Below are positions 55,825-64,000 of a DNA stretch of 64,000 nt, piece by piece (the first letter of the stretch is position 1; every line of letters begins with the position of its first letter). This DNA comes from Symbiodinium natans. Lineage: Eukaryota > Sar > Dinophyceae > Suessiales > Symbiodiniaceae. The DNA lies in contig CAJNDS010002335.1 of NCBI GenBank assembly GCA_905221605.1, positions 470,887-534,886 of the forward strand, in the 5' to 3' direction. The notes beneath the pieces are model-generated. The model saw nothing but the letters and a program-made list of their open reading frames with translations, searched no databases and was not told the DNA's origin. The translations under genes and the position numbers were made by a program.

Positions 55825-56334
55825 GCTACTGCTGAAGCTTGAAAGCCACTGAATCCGAAAGAACTTAACGGGCTCTCTGAATTAAGACCCCGGCTGAGGG
55901 TGGGCCCGCAACAATGTCTTGAGCTAATGATATATCATAAGGCATGTTTGCACATGCACACTGTTTATATATCTATATCTATATATACATGTATATTATA
56001 TATTCACACACGAAATAATTAGCCAGTGCCAGCCGTGCCTGGTAAATAGATGATTACGAAAATTGCTTCATCGAAATTGACGACTTTTTCGGTTGTTGTT
56101 TATCGAAAACAAAAGCCAGTATTTTGAATGTCCGAGAGATGTCTTGGGTCAGCATTTGACCCAAGAAAGAATCCAAAGTGTCTGATAGTGCCGCAGGCAT
56201 TCGAACCCCAAATCTGAAATTCCTGAAGGCCTGCATGAAACGCTGCAAGGACAAATTTGGGGGACTGTTGTGGTGGCACGCAAGCAATGGCAAAAAAGTG
56301 CCCGAAAGGGTTTTAAGGGTATGCATCTGGAAGA

Positions 56335-56336
<2 letters not shown>

Positions 56337-56374
<38 letters not shown>
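56337..56374. repeat. GA dinucleotide microsatellite abutting a spliced-leader relic
   Basis: About 19 GA units end directly at the leader match. It may mark the insertion junction of a retroposed cDNA or be a secondary expansion. Confidence 0.9.
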
Positions 56375-56378
<4 letters not shown>

Positions 56379-56393
56379 CCATTTTGGCTCAAG
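56375..56393 (+). other. Relic of the dinoflagellate trans-spliced leader
   Basis: GTAGCCATTTTGGCTCAAG matches bases 4-22 of the conserved 22-base dinoflagellate spliced leader exactly; only the first three bases are replaced. An intact leader in genomic DNA away from SL RNA genes is the known hallmark of mRNA retroposition. No SL RNA gene signs follow: the downstream base after AAG is T and there is no GT donor at the leader end, so this is not the donor gene. Confidence 0.9.
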
Positions 56394-56745
56394 TCTGTGA
56401 GGGGAACCCGCCCCCCCAATCAGGCTTGAGTCAGCCGCGCCGCAGGCTCAAACTGTGAAGCCACTTCGCTCCGCCCCTACACCTCTAAGTTTTGGGCTTC
56501 GTTCGGGGGGCACATGTTCTTCAACTTGTCTTCGACTTGCCTTGGTCACTTCCATTGCTTTACGGGGACACCTTAACAAGGAGCTGAAGTGGGGGAACAG
56601 ACAGGCGCATCGATTTCTGTACGCTGTTTTAGACCCGCATGCGTATGCAACATCCCTCCAGGACTCGTCACTTTCGGCATACCCTACCCCACCACATCAC
56701 TTTGCCCTACCACGTCACATTCAGCTATAACCCCGCCTTTCCGCT

Positions 56746-57039
56746 ATGGAGCACCATGATGCCACCGCTACCGCTGCGCTGCCGACTACGACCGGGGAAG
56801 CCCTGGTGGAGACCGCCCTGCACCACATGAGGAAAGTCATCGAGTGGGTGGCCGAGAACTACACGCCACACCAAGCAGAGGACATCAGAGGGAGACTTCG
56901 GCAAGGGAGTGCAGATGAAATTACCCAGTGGTTCCAAGCAAGTATCAATGTCATTTCCCCCGTCAACAGTCAAGAACTTCGGCTGGTCTTAGTCGTCCTG
57001 TTGTGGTGCCCCCCGAGTTTTCGGTCTCGGCCTTGGTGA
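56746..57039 (+). CDS. Possible protein encoded on the retroposed transcript
   Basis: The first ATG with a long frame downstream of the leader relic (about 350 bases) opens MEHHDATATAALPTTTGEA, then LVETALHHMRKVIEWVAENY, then TPHQAEDIRGRLRQGS and ADEITQWFQASINVI, an amphipathic helical sequence. The last 20 residues look non-coding, so an exon end or frameshift near 56970 is likely. No family recognised; a retroelement gag-like N-terminus is one possibility. The minus strand is also open from 56963 on. Confidence 0.4.
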   Translation: MEHHDATATAALPTTTGEALVETALHHMRKVIEWVAENYTPHQAEDIRGRLRQGSADEITQWFQASINVISPVNSQELRLVLVVLLWCPPSFRSRPW

Positions 57040-57883
57040 CGTCTTCCGGGTCAACTGCCACCTCCTCATATTCGTCTTCATCCCTCCTCGGCTTTTGTGG
57101 TTCATCTCGTCGATGTTCGCGTGTGTCTTCTCCCTTTGGTTTGTTCGCCTTTTGTTCTCCATGTGGCCTCTCCCTTCTCTGACTGGACTGTCTGGTGCGG
57201 TAACCTCCTCGGCGTTCTTCTTGTCCTGGTGGGGTTGGCTTTTCCTTAGAGGCCGATGGTGTTTCACATGGCCTTTTGGTGTGCTCCCTCAGGGTGTCGT
57301 CCACTAAGTCGCCTGTTCCCTTGGTGTCATCTTTCTTGGAGGCCGATGGTGTTGCACATGGCCTTGCGTCATGCTCCCCCAGGATGTCGTCCTCGAAATG
57401 GCCTGCTCCCTTGGTCTCTGTCGCTCTTGTGTTCTTCTCGTCCTCCTCGTTCCATGGTTTTCCTGAGCGGTCGCGGGTTGTGGTAGCCGATGGTGTCTCA
57501 CATGGCCCCACGGTTGTGTCTTCCCTATCGGTGTTGTCCCCCCAGTCTGCTCCTTCATCATTGGGGTCTGCTCCCCCTTCGCCCTGTTCATACTCGCCCC
57601 CGACGTTGTGGTGCGTTGGAGCCCCAACATCCCCCGAGAAAACCTTGGTGGAGATTGCAGGCATCCCCGTTGCAAAGTATTGTCTCATCGCCAACGACAT
57701 GGGAATCACTACAACGACAAGCTCGATGCCAAGCTCAGTCATCCGCATGTGAGCACGGCCGGGGAACAAACCGAGACTACCCAGCAGGAGCTCACCCAAC
57801 ACCGCAAAAACCGCCCCATGGGGAAAGCCAGGAAGACCATGTGAAACACCATCGGCTTCCAGGGCCAAACAGTATAGGGGCAA
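56963..57883 (-). CDS. Charged low-complexity protein with 30-residue repeats (minus strand)
   Basis: A 306-residue minus-strand frame with an N-terminal hydrophobic region (GAVFAVLGELLLGSLGLF, ELGIELVVVVIPMSL), then a highly charged tail with repeats of RPCETPSASK / RPCATPSASK / GPCETPSATT spaced about 30-50 residues with TKG.G...DD.L.EH between. The repeats come from the 24-base DNA motif described separately. The plus strand is also open over part of it (57490-58086), so the coding strand is uncertain. Confidence 0.4.
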   Translation of the reverse strand: MPLYCLALEADGVSHGLPGFPHGAVFAVLGELLLGSLGLFPGRAHMRMTELGIELVVVVIPMSLAMRQYFATGMPAISTKVFSGDVGAPTHHNVGGEYEQGEGGADPNDEGADWGDNTDREDTTVGPCETPSATTTRDRSGKPWNEEDEKNTRATETKGAGHFEDDILGEHDARPCATPSASKKDDTKGTGDLVDDTLREHTKRPCETPSASKEKPTPPGQEERRGGYRTRQSSQRRERPHGEQKANKPKGEDTREHRRDEPQKPRRDEDEYEEVAVDPEDVTKAETENSGGTTTGRLRPAEVLDC

Positions 57884-57985
57884 CTATGAGGGAGAAAGTC
57901 GGTCGACTACAACAACGCGGAGATCACCCACGACCACAAGGCGACCACACACGGTGTGTGGAGAGCCATGTGAAAGACCATCGGC
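57249..57985. repeat. 24-base motif in five copies, both orientations
   Basis: GGCCGATGGTGTTTCACATG and close variants occur at 57249-57273, 57339-57362 and 57485-57507; the complement (CCATGTGAAACACCATCGGC) at 57837-57857 and 57965-57985. The first two sit in an approximately 88-bp tandem unit that also shares CTCCC.CAGG.TGTCGTCC. The inverted copies could form a large stem. Confidence 0.75.
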
Positions 57986-58671
57986 TCGGAGGGAAGAGTC
58001 CCAACACCACGACAGACCACCCCTACCAAGGAAGAGAAGATTGGACAGAGCTGGGGGAGACACCTCAAGGAGCAGTGAAAATCTAGAAGACCAAATCAAG
58101 CGCCTGGCAAATCGAACAATGAAGTGACCCTCTACTACCTCGACCGCGACATTCTCATCCACTGAGACCTGAATCGGGGACACAAGTGAGCCAAATAGGG
58201 AGAGAGGGAAACCAGCTGTGTAACAACCTTAAGGGGGATGTTTTCGGGACATAAGGGGAGACCGTAGCCAACCAATTAATCCAAGTGAGCGAAGCCTCAC
58301 CGTACTGCACAATCAGCCGCCCTAGGGAAATCGCTTCTTCCCCTCCCTTCCCCTCGTGGGTCCCTGGGTGTTGTTCGGTTGATTTGGGGGATTTCGGTTG
58401 TTGGGGAAGGGAGGGACAATCTTCAAACCTCGTATTCTGTCTACAGCCCCAACCCACTAAAACTGTGGGGAGGGAACCACACCTACTCCACCCTGATTGT
58501 GGGGAGTATACCTAAGAGGAAGGTCTCAATTCGGGGCGGGGGCATATACCATTGGCTCCAAACATCACAGTGCACGCTTTTGCCTTCCTCATGTTTTGTC
58601 CTAAAGGGACGTTTTCGGCAGCTGGTGGGGAACACACACTTGTTCTACATGGTACCGTGGTTGGCACTACG

Positions 58672-58825
58672 TGGTGTTAGCTGTTGCTTCGGGATACCAC
58701 CCACCACCTTCCAAACCTATCACACCAACAGACTCTGTATTGCTGGCCCCTTGGGGCGGTCCTTCCCCGCAAGGGGGGGATCTTCGGCTGTGGAAGGAAG
58801 GAAGGCAGAGAGAGAGAGAGAGCCA
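58672..58825 (+). repeat. Hairpin-pair element, copy 4
   Basis: CCTATCACACCAACAGACTC is followed by GCCCCTTGGGGC (stem), then TCCTTCCCCGCAAGGGGGGA (stem with a GCAA tetraloop), CTGTGGAAGGAAGGAAGG and (GA)n. The leading block aligns with the 18.1 kb copy; the GTGGAAGGAAGG tail aligns with the 20.1 kb copy. Confidence 0.6.
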
Positions 58826-59002
58826 AAACGCTAGGGGCATATTAAAGACTGGGGCCGGCGCCGGGGCAAATTCCCGAATTGATGATCGAGCCTAGTATCC
58901 TCTCCAGAAACGTCACCTCAGGGAGTCTAACAGAGGACTGGAGTTCGAGCGCGCTCGTGCGCAGGGCCCTTGGGCTTAAGTCTTAAGTGTCCCCACGCGG
59001 AG

Positions 59003-59592
59003 GAGGCCATGCTGGTGCACGACGCCACTGCCCAGGAAGCCCTGGCCACCCATGTGGAGGATACAGCTCAAGCGACTGAGGGCGTCGTCTCCCGACCCAA
59101 AACTGGTCATTTTTTTCCTCATAATTATTGTCCATGTAACATGAGCATGGCACAGGTATAGATGTGTACAACCATATAATATGTGTATATGTATACGTAG
59201 TATATTGTGTTGTGCTGTGCTGTATGGTGATGGAATTGTTGTGTTGCATTGTGATTGCAATTGCAATTGTAAGTGAATTTGAACAATCTTTAGTTGTATT
59301 GTAGTTGCATTGTAATTGTATTGAATCGCGTTGTATTGTATTGTATTGTAATTGTAATTGTAATTGTAATTGTAATTGTATTGCATTGTATGTACTGTCA
59401 TGTGCCGAGTTGTGTGTATACGTATGTACACACACACACACATATATATATATATAAATATACATGTATGTATATGTGTGTGTGTGTGTGTTCATATTTA
59501 CTCTAAAACCCTGCAAAGGGCAAAGCCTACTGCTCCAACCAGCCTAGGTCCAGGAGGCATTGGCGACCCACGCGGAAGCTGAGTTGTTTTAG
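59003..59592 (+). CDS. Exon-like segments with the ALATH motif
   Basis: About 59003-59081 reads EAMLVHDATAQEALATHVED then TAQATEG with a possible GT donor; 59548-59592 (CCTAG acceptor) reads VQEALATHAEAELF and stops. Both share the Q-E-A-L-A-T-H core with the acidic protein ending at 55824. Between them lie simple repeats: (TTGTAA)n at about 59333-59385 and TG/TA tracts at 59420-59490. Possibly exons of one Ala/Glu-rich gene. Confidence 0.4.
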
Positions 59593-59599
59593 CGACACA

Positions 59600-60162
59600 A
59601 GATTTCCTTTTTTGGGTTTAGGGGCTACGGACACACCATTCATAGCAAGGCACCCGAACCGGCGCCCAAGGTACTGTTACCAAGCCGTACTTTAAGATTA
59701 GTTGCGTTTGAATTAGCGTGTCTTGTGAAACCCCTGATAAAGAGCACTGCAAGAAGGAAGGGCGCCCGGATGTTGAGCGCAGACCCTCCTCGCAGCTGAC
59801 CCTCAGCGATGCACCCCATACGCCCCTTGGGCGTGTCGGGAGATGGCAGGCCGAAACGTTGAACCTCGAACCAAGAGGGCTTCATGAGTAGCAAGAAGAA
59901 AGCAAGCTTTTGTGCAAAACGGCGTGGCTTCGAGAGCTTTGGGGTGATTTTATTGTGAGGTGTTGGCACGCTGCAAGTGTTGGGGTCATACCATCTCAAC
60001 GTGCTTGAACACGCAGTCAGCAACGTCATCTTGGAATGCCAAATGCAAGCACCCCAAGTCCTAAGTCCTAAGCGGCCTCGTCGAATTTGTGAGATCTTAA
60101 GGCATTCGGAGGAGCCGGCAGAGGACATGGCAGAAGCGGTGGAGGCGCAGCCCAGTCTCTAA
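59600..60162 (+). other. Spacer with one possible terminal exon
   Basis: The frame 59977-60162 reads MLGSYHLNVLEHAVSNVIL, ECQMQAPQVLSPKRPRRI and HSEEPAEDMAEAVEAQPSL before a stop. The acidic Ala/Glu-rich end resembles the preceding gene. The minus strand is open over 59640-60128 as well, so it is weak. Confidence 0.3.
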
Positions 60163-60406
60163 GCCACCACTCCCAAACATTAAAGAAGAAAGAAGCACAA
60201 CCCCCCGCGAAATCCTAAGCTACCAAGACCTGAGCCCCGTACCTTCCAAGCCCGTTTCCTCGCAGGCACATAACCAGGAGATCCCGCCGCAGGCGGAAAC
60301 AGAGGACGTCCTGTCGCGAGGATTAAGAGTTAATAGGCGGGTTCAAGGATCTTGGGCAGATGCACCGACCAGGCAGCCATGAAATCCAGAGAGAGATAGA
60401 GTGAAG

Positions 60407-61352
60407 GACGAACACATGGAGGCTTGGCGACTGCGAGTTCAGCTCATGATGCTACAAGAGGCGGCCACTTCCTGCATCTCGGCGGCTTATTTCTAGGAGA
60501 AGATTGGTACCGCATGATTAGGCTTCTTGCGTTCGAAGCCTGAGGTCTGTGAACAATTCAGGTTGGCTGGATTCGAGCCCATGACGTATACGTCAAGCCC
60601 AGCAAGCTCAAGCTGATACTCCGAGTAGATCCCTCATGACCCCTCAACCGTGCATGAACCCTCACATAGCAATGCCAGATCATTTCCTGAGCCTCTACAA
60701 GCCCACAAGCCCCAGCTGCAAGTCCTCACACCAAAGCTTTCCATCCCAAATCCTCCAATACCCTCCACATCGCAAGCTCCCAGGCATCCCAGCGAAGATG
60801 ACTCCCCGGGAGCTGGTTCGCACACTCGGCATGGCGATGTCGGACCGGTCCCCCTTTACACAGGCGGGAACATAAACCTCAGCGGTAATTAATATGAATT
60901 GATATTGGTGGTTGTGTGGACCCCTGTATATAATCCTGGGTGATGAAATCCAGGCTCTGGCTCTTGATTCCCATGAGGCACTGCATCCGTAAACCGGGTT
61001 TTCTTTGTCAAAGGCTTCACCGAAGGACTTCACCTATGTCGACTCTTCGCGTGACTCGCTGATGGTGTCGAGGATGCATTCAGTCATGTGACGGAGGTGG
61101 TGTGGGGGGGGGGGGGGGGGGTGGCTAAACGATGTGGAATATACAGTAAGGAGGGCCCACTAGGGTCGACACCGTTTAGGCAAGAAAGGAACAATTGCAA
61201 GAGACATCCAGGCCGACACTGAAGATGGTAGCTACGACCAAAAGCCTTACGCGCGGCTCGAGTTCACACAGGAGATGCTTAGCCAACTGAACAACCCTGA
61301 AAGAAAGTCTTTCGAAGACCATCGCAGCGTGTTTGCGTTCAAACATCGTTAA
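60407..61352 (+). CDS. Candidate three-exon gene, product unknown
   Basis: 60407-about 60478 (GTGAAG acceptor, possible GC donor) reads DEHMEAWRLRVQLMMLQEAA then TSCIS. 61026-61082 (CGAAG acceptor, GT donor) reads DFTYVDSSRDSLMVSRMHS. 61212-61352 (TCCAG acceptor) reads ADTEDGSYDQKPYARLEFTQ, EMLSQLNNPERKSFED, HRSVFAFKHR and stops. All junctions are phase 0. The last intron contains an 18-base poly-G run. The 60.6 kb region between exons 1 and 2 is Ser/Pro-rich in all frames and may hold another exon. No family recognised. Confidence 0.45.
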
Positions 61353-61539
61353 ACAGAGAGACTTCTTCGAAGCTCAAGGTGGAGTTTTGTTTTAGATTTA
61401 ACACCCTGTAAACAAATTTCTCGAATACCCAGGCAGAGGGCCTGATGACCCCTCCATCGCCCCCAGCGCCCTCGTCAGCGCGGTCTCCATCCGAGTCGTC
61501 GGCGCGCCCACTACGCCGCTCCGTGTTGTTGCCTGGCAG

Positions 61540-61670
61540 CATTGCTTGGGTATATATGTATATACATAAATACATAAATAAATAAATAAATATATATATA
61601 CACATTATTATGTACATATATATATATGTGTGTGTATACATATATATATATATATGTATATACATATGCA
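61540..61670. repeat. TA/CATA-rich simple sequence
   Basis: Runs of AT, ATAC and AATAA units about 130 bases long. Tyr/Ile-rich frames across it are artefacts. Confidence 0.85.
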
Positions 61671-61970
61671 TGGGAGGAGTTGTGGGGTTCATACCTTCTC
61701 CCCTCTCCTCGCCTCCCCCTTGATCAACTCCTAACATCTCTAAACCCTAAGCAAAAGACAAAAAGGAAACACCCCCCATGAGCACCAAGCCACGGTGGTG
61801 GGGCTTATGAGGTTTGTGCTTAAAGAATCCCAAGCCTTCTGAGCCCTTCCACCCTTCTCCTTCTTAAACCCTGTGAGGAGAGGGGGAGAAAGAGATGCCC
61901 TGATCTTTTCCGGATTCATGGGGATGTAAAGTTTAGGTTGGCTGGCAGTCAGCAAGTCCAGCTTCAAAAG

Positions 61971-62992
61971 GGTGTGCTCAGGTTCGAGGAGCGGACGGAC
62001 GTGCCCAAGCGTGTGCACCCGGTGCCACCCCTGGACTTTAGCCGCGTTCACATGGGCGATGTCGACATGGACGTCGAAGGGGGCCGAAGGGGGTGTTTGG
62101 GTATGTTCGGGTTTCGGTCTCGCGAACCTTTCCTGCACTCGTAAATTGTAGCTAATCCGAAAATTCACCTCGTATGTGCACTCGAAGGACCTGGACTACG
62201 ACGAGGGGGCAGACTCCACCTGGATGACGCATGGGCGTTCGATCAGTCCCACCGCGTCTTCGCACCTGGGCGGTTTCCGGTTGACTTCGATTTGCAGTCG
62301 TTGATTAGGGTCCCTTTATAGTTACTCTTCCTGTTACGGTGCCAGCTGTGGGGGGTGGTGGGTGGAACCCCTTCTATGGTAGAAGCAGCGATGTATGTCA
62401 TAGCTAGTCATAGTTCCGACATCTGCCGAAACTTGTATCCAGAACCCTCGACTAGTGCACATCCTGACAGCGTGGCAGCTGTGAGTCGAACAGGCGCGGG
62501 CAAAGGGCGGGGGAGCCGTCATCAGTATTCGCGCCACTCGAGTTTTCCCTCAGTCAGCTAGGGCGGCAGAAAAGCCCTAAACCCCAAGTCGGCCCTGGTA
62601 AAACCTGCTGCAAAGCCCAGGCACCTCAGCAAGTCGACTTCGGATGGGAAGCTTCTCTCCCGACCATCCCTCTTTACTGATGCCGCCCCGCGGCGTCAGT
62701 CCTCACCGGAAGAGACTTAGCTTCGACCGTATTCTTGTTTGCGAGGGTATCGAACTAGGAAGCTGCGACCTGCCTGTGGAGTCACATCTGTGTTATTGCT
62801 GGCTTTGTGACGTGGGTTCAAGTGCGCTTGGGCCTAGGAGAAGTACCGCAAGTTTGTGGGCAAGATACGTGCGAAGCACCTTCTGCCCCCACGGCAGTCG
62901 CCCTTTGCCAAGCCGCAAGTGCTCGCTCCGATCCCCTACAAGTCCGCGGACACCTTCACCATGAGAATGGCGAAGAAGGGGGCACCAAAAAG
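61971..62992 (+). CDS. Candidate multi-exon gene, product unknown
   Basis: 61971-about 62068 (AAAAG acceptor) reads GVLRFEERTDVPKRVHPVP then PLDFSRVHMGDVDMD. From 62150 (TGTAG acceptor) the frame reads LIRKFTSYVHSKDLDYDEGA then DSTWMTHG; past about 62230 a second frame looks better (LDDAWAFDQSHRVFAPG), so a small intron or frameshift is possible. 62838-62992 (CCTAG acceptor) reads EKYRKFVGKIRAKHLLPP, RQSPFAKPQVLAPIPYK, SADTFTMRMAKKGAPK with a GT donor at 62993. The last exon is very basic. Membership in one gene is inferred from strand and proximity. Confidence 0.4.
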
Positions 62993-64000
62993 GTTGCCAA
63001 CGCCCTTCATGGAGCAGTTGCACTCGCATTTTCACCACCACTTCCACTTCCGCAACAATCTTCCACCAATTTCTCATAGTGTTGACTTTGAGTCTGGCGC
63101 TTGCTACGCCGACTCCCAATAGGCCACCCACCGTTTCACCCCCAGCCTTCCACTTGGAGATGTTCACTTTGGTGGCCGTACTTGCTCAGCTCGAGACCCA
63201 GGTCGGCAAACTCCTGTTCATCCTTTTGCAATATCAAAAGCAGCAAAACACTCTCGTCAACGCCTCTTGGTTTGGCACGAACGGGGGTTCTCTTGGTCCC
63301 AGGGTCATTAAGCGAGCTCCGCCGACGCTCAAAGCGTCTTCGCGCTCGAAGCAGACTTGCGCCTGGACGCGCTGCGCTGAGGGAAACTGGTGCGTAGAAG
63401 CTTGGATGAGCTTCCGGTTTGGCCAGCGTGCTCATCAGACCTTCGTGGAATGAAACCCATGCCATGCACCCAAAATGGCCCTCCCCGAACCTGCCCAGTA
63501 CCACCACCACTCCCAAAGCTGAACTTGACAACCCCAAATCAAAACGTCGGCGGTAAGTTTGCCTACTGGTGGTTTTGCTCAGCTCTTGTTGGGCCAGCCG
63601 AAATTTTGCTGAACACCTCTAGGTCTATAAAGTAGCCGATTGAAAAGTACCTTTTCGGGTTACCACTCCGCTTGCGCTGGAGGTCGCCAGGCTGACTGAG
63701 CCGACTGTGATGGGGTGGGGGGCATGAGTCTCTTGGGAGCTTTTGGGGGACAGCTCCCCTGTGCTCCTGGTGGCAGTTTGTAAAGCAAGGTTATGCGATG
63801 ATCCTATGGGGCCAAATTTTGGGGTTTGCAGTTGTAAGGCTTGGGGCTTAGGGGGGGAGCATCGACTTCGGCCCGTGCTTAAAGCAAATTTGGGGCTCAG
63901 GGCCTTTAGGCCCTGATCAGCACAAGGGAGCTTTGAGGGCTTCCAAGAGCCAGCATCGCTTAAAAAGCAGAACGCTGCGAGGTTTTTTGTATGTTTCGCC
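62993..64000. other. Window end: intron or spacer, no confident gene
   Basis: A frame at 63079-63453 contains FHLEMFTLVAVLAQLETQ, which could be an exon, but the overlapping minus strand is also open and no junction is decisive. The last 300 bases become G/T-rich (GGGGCTTAGGG-type words), the usual look of an intron 5' half here. Confidence 0.35.

Noticed and set aside
57490-58086. 198-residue plus-strand frame
   Set aside because: Overlaps the repeat-bearing minus-strand frame; His/Pro/Arg composition looks like a shadow.
58819-58836. GAGCCAAAACGCTAGGGG resembling the reverse-complemented leader
   Set aside because: Needs mismatches and a gap, and abuts a GA repeat that supplies part of the match.
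1-64000. CRISPR arrays, rRNA, tRNA, IS elements and prophage genes
   Set aside because: None seen; the spaced repeats are telomere-like or microsatellite, and the gene structure is eukaryotic.

Overview
The window is nuclear DNA of a dinoflagellate, probably a Symbiodiniaceae-type alga (the genus is inference). Direct evidence: a 19-base exact match to the dinoflagellate trans-spliced leader at 56375-56393; short exons joined by GT-AG, GC-AG and GA-AG introns, with the downstream exon nearly always starting with G; almost all recognisable exons on the plus strand; and many interstitial TTTAGGG/CCCTAAA blocks, simple repeats and long homopolymers. No bacterial-type operon, rRNA, tRNA, CRISPR or viral gene was recognised.

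Four genes are long open frames: a ubiquitin/2-oxoglutarate-oxygenase/RING fusion (4357-5490), a short-chain dehydrogenase with one GC-AG intron (11189-12428), an ankyrin-repeat protein (about 13936-15117) and a roughly ten-pass membrane protein (46599-48353). The other genes lie in fragments of 30 to 150 bases, which I assembled by reading splice junctions whose phases and motifs agree. The best are a cyclin-H-like gene (16923 to about 19.6 kb), a small charged helical protein built from phase-0 mini-exons (20648-22304), and a single-domain voltage-gated cation channel with two EF hands (about 27856-37157; S1, S2, S3, S4, S5, pore-to-S6 and EF-hand exons visible). Further exon-like pieces with unknown products occur at 0-8.4 kb, 10.5 kb, 13.3 kb, 15.5 kb, 26.4-27 kb, 38-46 kb, 49-55 kb and 59-63 kb.

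Introns and spacers hold several repeat systems: telomere-like heptamer blocks, mostly CCCTAAA just upstream of exons and TTTAGGG just downstream; an 80-90 bp element present in introns of two unrelated genes (SDR and channel) whose edge forms the 3' splice site in one of them (introner-like); a MITE-like family with TTGGGATGTTCCCCC inverted ends; a family of paired G/C hairpins linked to purine microsatellites; a 24-base motif present five times in both orientations near 57.2-58.0 kb; and a GGGGTTTT octamer array. The main hypothesis is that intron ends in this genome carry complementary telomere-like sequence that could pair in the pre-mRNA and bring splice sites together. All multi-exon models come from reading the sequence alone; RNA data would decide them.
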